DNA of 64,000 bases. Origin: Bicyclus anynana (Eukaryota > Arthropoda > Insecta > Lepidoptera > Nymphalidae). The translations under genes and the position numbers were made by a program. Position 1 is the stretch's first letter. Each line of letters starts with the position of its first letter. The stretch covers positions 13,850,250-13,914,249 of the forward strand of contig NC_069102.1 of the NCBI RefSeq assembly GCF_947172395.1. Reading direction: 5' to 3'. The notes below the pieces were generated by a model that saw only the letters and a list, made by a program, of their open reading frames with translations, did no database searches and was not told the DNA's origin. This document shows positions 41,949 to 52,450 of this stretch, one piece after another.

Positions 41949-44900
41949 GTAAGTAAAATTACTATTACTGAAAAAAAAATGTTGATTAAAATACATAAAA
42001 GTAAAAAAAATAATCTATACTCACTATAAACATGAAATATATTTCCAAAATAACTATCAGCGGGTGATTAGTGATCGATACTGATGCTAAAAAAAAATAC
42101 CGATCGAATTGAGAACCTCCTCCTTTTTGAAGTCGGTTAAAAAAAGCAATCAGTAAATTTTTTGTCTATCTGTCTGTCTGTATATTCGTTATAGAAACAA
42201 AAACTACTCGACGGATTTTATCAAACTTGGTAAAATTATTCTTCATACTCCTGGGCAGGTTATAGTATACTTTTCATCACGCTACGATCAATAAGAGCAG
42301 AACGGTGAAGGGAAATGTTGGGAAAACGGGAGAAGTTATTCCATATTTACAGCGACACTACTGTAAGGGCTGGATTAAAGAGTCTAAGGGCGGACGAAGT
42401 CGCAGGCGTCCGCTAGTCTAAAATAAAATTACTTTACAGGAAAAGGCTCATTAAAGGGGAATAGGTTTGTCATAGTCAAATGATAATAATTATGGCAAAA
42501 TATTTTATTTTATGAAAACATAATAAGCTGTTACTTCCTGGCTCCATCCATAGTGTAGAACCAATATGTAGCCTGTAAATTCAATCAAATGGTCGCATTT
42601 CTTTTTTAGATAAACTTCATAATTATTTATTTTAAAATATAAAAATATTTGAATTTGCTACGATGCCGTTTGCATTTTTGTTTAATTTCCCACGATGCTT
42701 CAAAAAGTAAAATATTCTGTGCTTTTGTCTAAGGAATAACTGTGTGGGGACGAACATACGAACGACTATTAGGATGTTAATTTCATTCGAAGAAACATTT
42801 ATAATAAACATTTCAGAGTCCGACCGAGTTGAATTGACCCTCTTGATCAGCTGCCAAGCTGGCTAATCAATCAAAGTTTATGTATTTCCGTAATTTATGG
42901 ACCGATTTTGAATTTTTTTTTTTGTTTAGAAGGGTTTACTTCCAGGCTGCTTATTTTTATGTTTTAAACATTTTTTATGAAATCCTTTTGGCAATAGATT
43001 CCGCTGTGACTATGAGTATTCGAGCAACTATTCATTCATTTCATTTCTATTCTATTCTATTCAATTCATAGTCCTACCGAGTTCAATTCAATTTCTTGAT
43101 CTGGCTGAGCCAAACTGGCTAGCCACTAAATGAGTTAGTTATTTATTCAATTATCATTTATCCAATTAGATGCCTATTTTTATGTTTTAATCGTTTTTTA
43201 CGAAATCCTTTTAGATGGCAATAGATTCCGCTGTGACTACGAGTATTCGAGCAACGCTGAGGGTTGGCTGAAACTGCATCGGGTCCCTGCAAATTGGCAC
43301 GAAGCAAGACTACGATGTCATTTAGAAGGTAACTGACGATCTCATAGGCGTAGTCACAGAAAACATGTATTCTTGCGGGAACGGGGACCGCGCGGGTGAA
43401 ACAGCGCGGCGTTACTAGTCACATATAAGAGTCACATATAAGATATCTTCATTATTTCAGGCGCAAAGCTGGCATCTCCGTTATCCCCTGACCTGAGGCT
43501 AGCGATGACGAATGTGATGCAGCAGTCGAACCTCGACTGTGGAGTCTTCACCGGCATCAGTGGGTTATTCTCCAGAGGGGATTTCCATTCTGTTGAAGGT
43601 ACGTTGAACACAATAATATACCTACTTTCTTTATATTAACAGTGTATCTGAGTATACTTTATACAGTGACATAAATTAAAAAGTATGACGTAATGGCACA
43701 GATAACCTATAGATAATCAAGGCCGACCGACGACGTTGATTTTGAAGTTTGATGAAAAAATTTGGGAGTATCTAATAGAACGATAATAATCAATATAAGA
43801 CCGTTTTAAAACAACTAGCCTATTACGAGAAACGGTAAAGTCATCGTGAGGAAACCTGCATACCTGAGAATTTTCTCATTTCTCTACATAGTGAAGTCTG
43901 CCAATTCACCAGTAATTCATTGGGCCAGTAAAGTAATTTTGTTTTTTAATGTGTGTTACAGGTACTAGACTACTATAAAACAAAAAAGGTCTAATTCGTA
44001 AATAGTTTAATCATACTAAAATCACTTCTTTTGAGCGCCTCATTTTTCATGACCTAGTAACACATCTCACAGTATTTAACATCATTGATTTTTAACATTG
44101 AATACTGTACTGAATTATTTTATTTTCTCGCAATCGTAGTGAAAAGTATAGTGTAGCACGCGAGGCTAGACCCTTTATAAACTTTCTATTTAGCGGCCCT
44201 CGCCTTACGGCTCGTGCTATAAAAATACCTCGTATATTATGGGTCTTTTTAGCCCCTTGTATAAAAATCTACTATTTTATACACTATAAAAAAAATAAAA
44301 ATACTTTATTGGGATTTGCCTGGAGTTGGAAAGTTGGTGGTGTAAAGCCGTCGGTCCTGCGCCTGATCTTTCACCGAACGAAGCTAACACTTTGAAATAT
44401 CATTTACCCAAATATCGGGCTCCTTACTTTTCCAGAATCTGAGATCCAGAACCATTTGTAACCACCAAATTACATATTGCACACTCTTAATCTCAACATA
44501 AGATTAGCCGCCGTGGTCGAAAAAATCAGTTTATTAGATCATAAAATTATACTTGCAGGGGTACCACTCTCTCAAATACCACACAGATGGGGCAAAGGTG
44601 AACCAGACAATGAGAACAATAACGAAAGCTGTATACTGATGCTGGGTACTGGAGAACTGGCTGATGTGCCCTGTGAAGATACCTTCCCCTATCTGTGCTA
44701 CAGGAAGGGTGGCAGGGCTGTGGTGACGAACGCCTGCGGGACGGTCGATAACAGTAAGTGGCTTTATCATCACCATCGGCACCACTTTGACCTCCGTGGC
44801 GCGGTGGATTTACAAGACGTTTCCTGGGTTCGATCCCTGGCTGGGCCGATTGAGGTTCTCTTAATGGTCTCAACCGTGGCTAGTTACCACCCTACCGGCA

Positions 44901-47669
44901 AAGACGTACCGCCAAGCGATTTCGAAAAAAATAGATTGGCGAAAGGGGTGTGGATTTCCATCCTCTGACTAACAAGTTATCCCGCTTCCATCTGAATTTT
45001 AGTGAGATTGTAGTCAAGGGCTAACTTGTAAACAGTAAAAAGAAATGAAAAAATCAACTCATCACTATCGTCATCATCAGCCGATGGCCGTTGCATGCAA
45101 AACAATGCCTTTCTAATTAGTTTTAAACAAAGTACTCCGTATTTTTTTTATTTTTAACGTATAAAAATATATAGCAAAACAATATGGACAGTCAATTGTT
45201 TATTATATTTTCAGCGTCAACTTTTCATTTAGTTACGTGTATTAAAAAAATATCACGTCTCTCATCCGCTGAACGAAAAACATCTTACATCATGAGGAAA
45301 CCTGACAATTATCTTAATTCTCTTCGTGTGTGAATTCTGCCAATCCATATTGGGCTACCGTGGTGAATTATAAGGTTAACTCCTCTCATTCTGAAAAAAG
45401 ACTCATGCTTAACAGTAAGCTAATTATGGGTTGTAAATGACATATAAATACGGGGATGAAATATAGCATAGAATTTTTCAAATCAGTTCAGTAGTTTCAG
45501 AGCCTATTATATGCAAACTAACATTGTGTGTGGGTGTGTTTGTAACCTGTGTGTGTCCTATGACGTGTGTATCGTTCCAGGCTATCAGTTCGACGCGCGC
45601 ACGGGCAGTTGCTACAAGTTCCACAAGGTGCCGCGCACGTGGTCGCGCGCCTACATGGCGTGCGCGGCCGAGGGCGGACATCTCGCCATCATCAACAGTG
45701 ACACTGAGGCTACGGTATGACTATTACCACCACTTACCACAACACCACCACCTAGATAGACCGCCTTAAGTAGTCCAGATCAATCACCTTAAGTAGTCTA
45801 AATCAATCACATTAAGTAGTCTTGATCAACCATCTTAAGTAGTCTAGACTAACCATCTAAGTACTCTAGATCAACCACCATAAGCCGTCGTCATCAACCC
45901 ATATTCGGCTCACTGCTGAGCTCGAGTCTCCTCTCAGAATGAGAGGGGTTAGGCCAATAGTCCACCACGCTGGCCCTATGCGGATTGGCAGACTTCACAC
46001 ACGCAGAGAATTAAGATAATTCTCTGGTATGGAAGGTTTCCTCACAATGTTTTCCTTCACCAATTGAGACACGTGATATTTAATTTCTTAAAATGCACAC
46101 AACTGAAAAGTTGGAGGTGCATGCCCCGGACCGGATTCAAACCCACACCCTCCGGAATCGGAGGCAGAGGTCATATCTACTGGGCTACCACCATAAGTAG
46201 ATCAACCATCTTATAAGGTCTAGATCAACCGTCTTAAATAGTCTAGCTCAGCAAAAAGTACAACATGCACTTTGTTTCTTTCGGTAAATACTCTCGCACG
46301 AATACAATATTGTCTAATGTAAGGATCTCATCTGAGTAAGACAAGTCTTACTCTTGATTTGAAGGTGTTTTTGGTGGCAGGGAAGACACGCTTAGAGGGC
46401 ATTACACACTTCAGTTGTATTGTGTTTCCTGGCATGTCAACCACGTAGGGATGCCACCGTTCACGGCGGCTTGCTGTTGTGAGAAGGGACGACAAGATCA
46501 CAGAGTTCCTGAACACCCACTCAAAAGAATACTAGCAGACGCCTGCAACTTCACAACTTCATAACTTGTATTTTGTTGTCAGGTTCTCAGAGAACTGTTC
46601 GCGAAGAATCCAGGCGGCTCCATGATAGGCAGCTTCTGGAAAGACGTCGCCTTCATTGGGTTCCACGATTGGAATGAACATGGGGAATTCCTCACAATTG
46701 AGGGTAATAAAATGATAAATTATGTATTTGTATTGAAATTTTATTTTTAGATAATGCAGTAGGCGTGTTCCGTCGTGGTCTGAATAATCGGATATAGAAC
46801 AAGATGGCATAAGATCATATGGACAAAGATCCTCGAGGAGGACAAGGATCCTCCAGGAGGTGGTCACGATCCTCACGACCCTGAGTACGACTCACGGAGC
46901 AGGGTAATCGTGTAATATTTAGTGTTTGATATTTTCTACGGGATTTCATTGGTTGACATTATATTTTGTCTTTACCTAGTAGGCCGTTCAACGTCTAGGA
47001 AACTGTGTTAAATATTCAGACACGTTTAGCATCTAAATACGCTACTCGACTAATCTGCTAATGTAGTCCGAACAAGCCTTTACCTTACCTTATCAGCCGA
47101 TATACTGCTGCCTCTTGCATGGACCTCCAAGCACAACGATCTCGACCCGCCAGCATCCAGCGGCTCTCTGCAATCCGCTTGATATCCTCGGTCCACCTAG
47201 TGGGGGGTCGCCCAACACTGCGCTTTCCAGTGCGGGGTCGCCATTCCAGCACCTTAGGGCCCCAATGTCCATCGGCTCTTCGAACTATGTGGCCCGCCCA
47301 TTGCCACTTCAGCTTCGCGACTCGCTGAGCTATGTCAGTGACTTTGGTTTGAAACTCAAAGCATAGCTCGCTCCATCGCCCGCTGAGTGACTTTGAGCCT
47401 TCTAATAAGGCCCATAGTCAGCGACCAAGCCTTTACGTGTTATCAAACGAAGACGAGGTAGCGTTATCAGTGTCGGACTGTTGTCTGTTCCAGGTGACAC
47501 ACTGCTGCAGGCAGGCTACAGCAAGTTTTCGGGCGGCGAGCCGAACAACGCGACCACGGGCGAGTACTGCGGCGCCATCTACCGGAGCGCCCTGCTGGAC
47601 GACTTGTGGTGCGAGAACCATTACGCATTCATCTGTGAGAAGAAACCAGAGAGCCTTCTCTGCGACTGA
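41894..47669 (+). CDS. Dual-CRD C-type lectin (immulectin type), complete
   Basis: Seven exons (41894-41948, 43215-43328, 43461-43598, 44559-44753, 45581-45714, 46583-46703, 47494-47669), all GT-AG and in phase, total 933 bases, 310 residues. Residues 1 to about 19 are a signal peptide (MRRVFACCLVFALCV). CRD1, about 25-150, has GWLKL, C53, EPD at 117-119, C127, C141 and C149; CRD2, about 162-303, has C178, C195, FIGFHDW, EPN at 268-270, C278, C292 and C300. EPN predicts mannose-type binding in CRD2; EPD in CRD1 is a known variant. The usual WND is LAD and LDD, keeping the Asp. Lepidopteran relatives are secreted hemolymph proteins that bind microbial sugars and trigger agglutination, encapsulation or prophenoloxidase activation. 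No neighbouring lectin paralogue is in the window. Confidence 0.93.
42150..42418 (+). mobile_element. Helitron variant in lectin intron 1
   Basis: Ends GGACGAAGTCGCAGGCGTCC GCTAG then T. The body (CTACTCGACGGATTTTATCA) differs from types A and B; the 5' end is uncertain. Confidence 0.6.
42817..43255 (+). repeat. Tandem duplication covering part of lectin intron 1 and exon 2
   Basis: Copy 1 is about 42817-43036, copy 2 about 43067-43255. Both start with AGTCC(G/T)ACCGAGTT and end with ATAGATTCCGCTGTGACTA. Copy 1 lacks the AGAT that in copy 2 forms the exon 2 acceptor, so its 39 exon-like bases are not spliceable there. Confidence 0.85.
43215..43328 (+). CDS. Lectin exon 2 (CRD1 start)
   Basis: The acceptor is aatccttttag. 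It encodes NRFRCDYEYSSNAEGWLKLH and NWHEARLRCHLE, the immulectin CRD1 opening. Part of this exon is duplicated at 42992-43036 in the intron before it. Confidence 0.9.
43363..43418 (+). mobile_element. Helitron type A 3' end in lectin intron 2
   Basis: TATTCTTGCGGGAACGGGGA, CGCGCGGGTGAAACAGCGCG and a TACTAG end, within a 132-base intron. Confidence 0.65.
43461..43598 (+). CDS. Lectin exon 3 (CRD1 middle)
   Basis: Between attatttcag and gtacgt. It encodes KLASPLSPDLRLAMTNVM, then CGVFTGISGLFSRGDFHSVE. The aromatic WIGL-type core is reduced to FTGISGLF. Confidence 0.88.
43831..43929 (+). mobile_element. SINE B middle fragment in lectin intron 3
   Basis: TCATCGTGAGGAAACCTGCA, GAAGTCTGCCAATTCA and CATTGGGCCAG match SINE B. 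It ends where the next element starts. Confidence 0.65.
43928..44285 (+). mobile_element. Short, internally deleted copy of the 12029-12950 element
   Basis: TAAAGTAATTTTGTTTTTTA, ATTATTTTATTTTCTCGCAA, TCGTAGTGAAAAGTATAGTG and TTTTTAGCCCCTTGTATAAA match in order. The central open frame is missing. Confidence 0.75.
44300..44425 (+). repeat. Unclassified repeat in lectin intron 3
   Basis: AGCCGTCGGTCCTGCGCCTG and ATCTTTCACCGAACGAAG look like a lepidopteran dispersed repeat I have seen elsewhere; no second copy is found in this window. Confidence 0.35.
44559..44753 (+). CDS. Lectin exon 4 (CRD1 sugar-binding part)
   Basis: Between acttgcag and gtaagt. It encodes HRWGKGEPDNENNNESCILM and ADVPCEDTFPYLCY, including EPD and the last CRD1 cysteines, then the linker with C162 towards CRD2. 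Confidence 0.92.
44789..45049 (+). mobile_element. SINE A in lectin intron 4
   Basis: GACCTCCGTGGCGCGGTGGA, GGTTCGATCCCTGGCTGGGC, ACGTACCGCCAAGCGATTTC and AGTCAAGGGCTAACTTGTAA, with internal deletions. It starts 35 bases after the exon 4 donor. Confidence 0.8.
45216..45438 (+). mobile_element. SINE B in lectin intron 4, diverged
   Basis: ATCACGTCTCTCATCCGCTG, CTGCCAATCCATATTGGGCT and TAATTATGGGTTGTAAATGA follow the SINE B order; the head is missing. Confidence 0.7.
45581..45714 (+). CDS. Lectin exon 5 (CRD2 start)
   Basis: Between atcgttccag and gtatga. It encodes YQFDARTGSCYKFHKVPRTW and YMACAAEGGHLAIINSDTEA, a textbook CRD opening. It is much more GC-rich than CRD1 exons. Confidence 0.92.
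45761..46255. repeat. 23-bp minisatellite in lectin intron 5, split by a SINE
   Basis: About eight units of a TTAAGTAGTCTAGATCAACC-like 23-mer occupy 45761-45884 and 46187-46255, with SINE B in between. Confidence 0.85.
45885..46186 (-). mobile_element. SINE B inserted in the minisatellite
   Basis: Flanked by the exact 11-base duplication ACCACCATAAG (45874-45884, 46187-46197). On the minus strand it starts AGCCCAGTAGATATGACC and is otherwise complete to GGGTTGATGACGACGG. Confidence 0.9.
46532..46560 (-). mobile_element. Helitron end fragment by the exon 6 acceptor
   Basis: CTAGCAGACGCCTGCAACTT is the complement of a Helitron 3' end; only about 25 bases remain, 22-50 bases before exon 6. 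Confidence 0.5.
46583..46703 (+). CDS. Lectin exon 6 (CRD2 middle)
   Basis: Between ttgttgtcag and gtaata. It encodes KDVAFIGFHDWNEHGEFLTI, the WIGL-equivalent core of CRD2. Confidence 0.9.
47083..47420 (-). pseudogene. LINE ORF fragment (MERAML type) in lectin intron 6
   Basis: On the minus strand it encodes GRAMERAML-like and VAKLKWQWAGHIVRRADGHW-like words before the tail; it matches 60536-60841 with a deletion near 47345. It ends 75 bases before exon 7. Confidence 0.75.
47494..47669 (+). CDS. Lectin exon 7 (CRD2 sugar-binding part and stop)
   Basis: After ctgttccag. It encodes YSKFSGGEPNNATTGEYCGA and LLDDLWCENHYAFICEKKP, ending at TGA. EPN is the mannose-type triplet. Confidence 0.93.
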
Positions 47670-47690
47670 CCACCGCTGGCGTTGGAGATA

Positions 47691-47696
47691 AATAAA
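47691..47696 (+). terminator. Poly(A) signal of the lectin gene
   Basis: AATAAA 22 bases after the stop would give a very short 3' UTR. No closer alternative is seen; later signals could be used. Confidence 0.5.
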
Positions 47697-47699
47697 CAA

Positions 47700-49070
47700 A
47701 TATTAGTTTTTTAAGTGCTAGCAGTTCAGTTCTAATCGCGTTTTTGAGATGGAATAGACGTCTTCCATTTGTCAAGTATAGTGAAATAGTGATGTGTTAA
47801 GTAGTGTTATTAAGAAAAAGAAAGTGATTAGTGACTTAGGTTATAACTTGGTTCAATTCTTTGTTGAGCAGCTTGAAAGCGTCATGCTGCTTGTCACGTT
47901 AGTGATTTTGTTCGATAATGTTTCGTAATGTAATTATTGATCTTAAATTGTTTTCTGTGGGCACGGAGAACTGTCGGGCAAGGTTGGTGAATGTTTACTA
48001 GTTTTAAAAGGCGCCTTTAAACCACACCCTTGTCACAAGTCCTGGGACTTGCTCAATGCGTTTCCTCTACCATAAATGCCAGCGTAAATAGTAATATTAT
48101 GAATATGAATAGTCAATTGTGTAAGCGATTAGTGAGTTTATGCATAGCGTACCTAGTGTAAATGACAGATTCGATGACTAAGGTCAGGTCAGAGGTTCTG
48201 ACCATATTTTTATTAATTACTCTACGTTTTCTGCGACATACCTAATAATATAAGTTTGTTATAGTAAAGGTAGGTAGGAATGTTTTAACGCCTATTTGAA
48301 TTGTATAGTAATTTATACCTTCCCATGTAGGTACTCGTAGTCTCTTACCAATCACTCTTAACGAAGTTTAGTTTCATATACAAAATACATAGTAACGTAT
48401 GTTGTAGGCATATCTTCGTAGAGTACCTAGGGCAAACAGCGTAAAATACTTAATTTATTTTTTGCATTACGTAATGTAGCTGAATATTTTAAAATTATGT
48501 GTTTATGTATTGTTAGTCCAAACTCCAAACGTACGCACTACTTTTTATTTTATCAATAAGATACGCGAACATCGCCACGTGTTAAATCTAGTAGTAAGTA
48601 TTTTTTTTATTTGAAGACAACCAACCCTAACGTTGTTTGAGTAGATATAATAAAGATTGGAACTGTAGGTAAATAGTTTCGTTCGAACTGAATTGCGCCG
48701 TATTGTGTCGTAGCGAGAGTCGCTTTTTATTTTAATGTCGTTGCGGAGTGAATCTTCTGTACTTGTACATATGTTTCTGTGTTTATGATAGGTAACCATA
48801 AACTAAATTAATTTGTCTTATCAGTAATTATTTAATTACAGAGTTATTTAAGATTCAATTAGACTACTGTTTGTTCAATTCAAAAGAGTCGTCAAGTAGG
48901 TAAACATTATCACCGAAAGAACTTTGTACTATATGACTAAGTATCGCAACCCGGCCGACGTCTCGCATAGCGATGCAACGCACAAAAACCCACCCCATTA
49001 GCGCTGCGGCCTCATCCTCCGGGAAACGACGCCGTACTGAGATTGTAAGGCTGTATCTAGACAACTACGT
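47700..49070. other. Lectin downstream region, no gene seen
   Basis: 47994-48075 resembles 52067-52145 (ACTAGTTTTAAA; CACAAGTCC(T/G)GGGACTT), a two-copy unclassified repeat. 48950-49030 is slightly GC-richer. Nothing else is recognised. Confidence 0.45.
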
Positions 49071-49071
49071 A

Positions 49072-49360
49072 AGTAATATACTTTTTTTGTGTTGAGTAAG
49101 TGTCAATGGCTCCCTACGAGACCAATACTGCGACACCGGGAGGTTTGGGCGAACGCAGAAGCATCGCCTGATGAGACCCGAAGGCTGAAAGAAAGACAGA
49201 GGACGTAACGACTCTCTAAGGGCGTCTCCTATTATGAGACTCGGACCAAACAAACATCCAGGTGACGTTATATATCGGGGACCTCGTCTTCGCAGGTGAA
49301 GACGCTGTGTAGCTTGTGTTTGTGTTGCCTGGGAAGCATTGTCGATTGTCATTTCATGTC
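49072..49360 (-). pseudogene. Jockey-like LINE 3' end
   Basis: The minus-strand frame 49065-49352 reads DNASQATQTQATQRLHLRRR and GPRYITSPG, then LSFFQPSGLIRRCFCVRPNL, matching 35498-36185; a T run at 49082-49088 is the remnant of the poly(A). Confidence 0.75.
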
Positions 49361-49709
49361 ATGTCAGCGTTAAGGTTACATATGTAACTGCTTCATTGCT
49401 ACCTTAGTTAAGATATGCATAGTGTCGAGGGCACGAGTGCTTCACAAAGGCTCGCCGAGAATGGGCAGGTCAAGGCCCCAAGAGATGAAAGGAATAGTCG
49501 GATACAAAAAAATCCCGTGCGAATGAGGGCTCTAAGGCTTTTTATAAGCGTGTTGAATACACGAAATAATAGAACAACATGTTTTTATTTTAGTAATCTG
49601 ACAAAATCTGACTGAAGCTTAAATCTGACAAACAAATAAATTTAGTAACCGGTAAGTGGCATAAATATGCCTCTCTGACTGAGAGTTACATATTTGTCAG
49701 AACAAATAT

Positions 49710-49890
49710 GTCGCAGTGCCAAAAAATCCCTCGAATCATTTCACTACTTGCCTCGACTGGTGACAGAAGGGCTGGTTCATTTTGTGCGCAAAGGGTCAGC
49801 CTGGTTGTCCAGCGCGCAAATGCAACCAATATTCTTGCCTCCATTCCAAGTGGGCATGATTTATATATACTTATTAGGATAAGTTAGCTT
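49710..49890 (+). mobile_element. Unclassified LINE-like tail
   Basis: GCAGTGCCAAAAAATCCCTC, CGACTGGTGACAGAAGGGCT and ATGCAACCAATATTCTTGCC match 10681-10865 in the opposite orientation. The frame fragments (QPGCPARKCNQYSCLH-like) are broken. Confidence 0.5.
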
Positions 49891-50150
49891 GAATTATTAT
49901 ATTCTTTCTCAATAAAAAAATAAATGTTGAAAAATGTTAAATTTTTGTATGGCGAAATGTCAGGCTATGAAAATAAAATTACCTACTGGAGGAAGTCTGT
50001 GGTAATGCAAGTTCTTGTTTCGGAATACACGCTGGCCATTCAGTTTCTGTTTTACCATTAATATCACCCAACCAATATAAATAGTAGGTACAGTGTAAAG
50101 GGTCTAATCTTCAAATCCCTTTGTCCTTTAAGAAAGAAAGCCTGAGGTTC

Positions 50151-50308
50151 GAAGAGCCAAGAACGTTAAGGGTCCTAAAGTGCTAAAATGGCGACTGTGC
50201 ATAGAAAAATGCATTGTTGATCAATCCTTTAGAAGGTGGACTTACTACATCGGATAACGGAGAGCCACTGGATGCTGGCGGCTAGAAACTGTAGTGCTTA
50301 GTATTCCG
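50151..50308 (+). mobile_element. LINE fragment (MERAML type)
   Basis: TCGAAGAGCCAAGAACGTTA, GTGCTAAAATGGCGACTG and GAGCCACTGGATGCTGGCGG follow 60536-60841. Confidence 0.55.
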
Positions 50309-50338
50309 TACAGGATGCCTTTGCCCAGTAGTAGTTTG

Positions 50339-50509
50339 ACGGCCTCGGTGGCGCAGTGGTATGCGAGGTCCAGGTCTAGCTGGTGGGAGACTTCGGCTGT
50401 GGCTAGCTAGATACGGCAAACCTACCGGGAAAGAAGTAACGTGTGGATTTTCATCCTACTCGTTACAAGTTAGTTAGTAGTCAAGGGCTAACTTGTAAAT
50501 TATAAAAAA
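50339..50509 (+). mobile_element. SINE A, internally deleted
   Basis: GACGGCCTCGGTGGCGCAGT, GAGACTTCGGCTGTGGCTAG and AGTCAAGGGCTAACTTGTAA are present; the B box is lost. Confidence 0.7.
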
Positions 50510-50554
50510 GAAGACATCCAACGGCTGATAACGATAAATTATGGAAACTTTAAA

Positions 50555-50747
50555 TCTATACTAATATTATAAAGCTGAAGAGTTTGTTTGTTTGTTTGAT
50601 TGAACGCGCTAATCTCTGGAACTACTGGTCCGATTTGAAAAATTCTTTCAGTGTTAGATAGCTCATTTATCGAGGATGGCTATAGGCTATTATCTGTATT
50701 CCTACGGGAACGGGAACCACGCGGGTGAAACCGCGCGGCGTCAGCTA
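50555..50747 (+). mobile_element. Helitron type A, well preserved
   Basis: TCTATACTAATATTATAAAG to GGCGTCAGCTAG, between A and T, with 3' hairpin CGCGGGTGAAACCGCG. This is the cleanest reference copy of the family here. Confidence 0.9.
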
Positions 50748-50825
50748 GTAAGTTGATAATTATAGTAATAGTAAGGTATCGCTTGCTCACAATCGGCATG
50801 AGTTAGCATCAAGTGTGAACTCACC

Positions 50826-51390
50826 CTAACAGTGATTATGACAAATCAGCCGCCGCATATGATACAGAGATACAGTGATCACCGCCGCTGGTGACACTGA
50901 TCGCGATAGATACGGACACGGACGGAATGATAACTCTGTACAGCTTTTTACAGCTACTACAGTGTAAGACTCTATGTTCTGTAAATCACATGGTTTTTGT
51001 TGTAACGGCTGTTGAGAAACGTGGGCTGTTAGCGCCTTAACGGTAAAGTCGTCTACAAAAGCTTTCAAAAATTTTGCCTAAAGCTTTTTCGATAGCATAC
51101 GACACTATACACTTTTGGGATGTGAAAGGATCGTGAAAAAAGGCAGTTTAACATCCTGACGTGGTCGTCGTCGCACTCAATGATGTCTACAAGGGTGGCA
51201 GGGTGCTCATATCGGCGCCTCCCACCACCCGTTCGTCTTCTTCGGAGTGGGTCTGCCGGCATCTGAGTCTGCTCTCTCTGCTGCTCCGCTGCCTCCTTTA
51301 GGCCGATGACGGTCTCACAAAAGGAGGCAACGTGAGACCATCCTTCTTCAGTCGAGCATCTTGACGACGCTTGGCACGACACTATCCCTT
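50826..51390. other. Moderately GC-rich unique stretch
   Basis: Two antisense frames (50826-51068, 51065-51382; 80 and 105 codons) have no motif that I recognise. Not called genes. Confidence 0.35.
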
Positions 51391-51398
51391 GAACTTTG

Positions 51399-51455
51399 AC
51401 GGCCTCCGTAGCGCAGTGATAAGCGCGGATTTACAAGACGGAGGTCAAGACGGAG
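51399..51455 (+). mobile_element. SINE A head fragment
   Basis: GACGGCCTCCGTAGCGCAGT then GATTTACAAGACGGAGGTCA; only the tRNA-like head is left. Confidence 0.6.
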
Positions 51456-52290
51456 GATATTTTGTCCACTTAAGCATTTGTTTCCTATGCTTAAGTGCCT
51501 ATTTTTAATGACCACTACAGGACCAGGCCCTGAAGTACAAAGTGTATTGGCCTAAAGGGGAAATAGGACATACATACTCCAATGCAGTTTGGTGAGCTTA
51601 GAACGATAAAATAAAATTCATTAACGACCATCTGGTATAAATTATAATGACGAAGACACCTTAACGCGCTAAACTTAAACTACCTAGTTAATATAAATAG
51701 CAGTTGTAATATAAAATTTGAAATGTTTAAAGAAGCTGATGTACTTGTACAAGTTGCAGGTACCAGTCGGCATTCTCGCGGTGTGGCGGCGCAAGTTTCT
51801 CGGAACCCTGCGCTGGGGCCAGTTTTTAGCAAGAGAAACTCTGTTGTACCACCGCGACCTGTATTACTGCTCCCTCTTACCTTCAGTATTCGTTCTCATA
51901 TGATATATTAGGCATTGCGCTAAATTAAGGGCAGAGGGGTCCAAAAAGTAAAACCGTGTGAAAAGATAAGGGATTTTCAAATGCATCCTTATTTGTTGTA
52001 AGGTGTTTTGAATAGTTAAATATGTTTGAAAAATTTAGTCGGAGAAAACGTGTGTTCTGGCTGGGAACTAGTTTTAAAGATGCTCTTAACCCTACATCCA
52101 TCGATCACAAGTCCGGGACTTCGCTCAAGATTATTCTCTGCCACTCGAAGGGTTATTGGTAACATTCTTGGTGGGAATTGTTAGACCCGATAGGCATTCA
52201 TTAAATATTTTGTGCTTTAAATCCGCTTCTGATTTCAACTCCGACATTAAAATACATAAACAAAATTGTCAAAGGGAGACGATGTATTAT
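51456..52290. other. Intergenic, nothing recognised
   Basis: AT-rich sequence; short frames at 51718-51911 lack motifs. It includes one copy of the two-copy repeat (52067-52145). Confidence 0.4.
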
Positions 52291-52296
52291 CACTTA

Positions 52297-52450
52297 CTAG
52301 CAGACACCCCGCGGTTTCACTCGTGTAGTTCTCCCGTGGAAATACGAGGAAAACATAGCATTATGTTAACAGGTGGTGAAGCTTTTTGTTGCTAAAACAA
52401 TTTTTCAAAATCGGTTTAGTAGATACAGAGGTTTACTCTCAAAAACTCAT
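52297..52450 (-). mobile_element. Helitron variant
   Basis: CTAGCAGACACCCCGCGGTT is the complement of a Helitron 3' end; the body AAAATCGGTTTAGTAGATAC differs from types A and B. Confidence 0.55.

Noticed and set aside
45761..46255. CRISPR-like array
   Set aside because: The 23-base units are contiguous, without spacers, in a eukaryotic intron: a minisatellite.
47437..47691. Alternative 84-codon frame over lectin exon 7
   Set aside because: A shadow frame; the accepted frame joins exon 6 in phase and contains EPN and the CRD cysteines.
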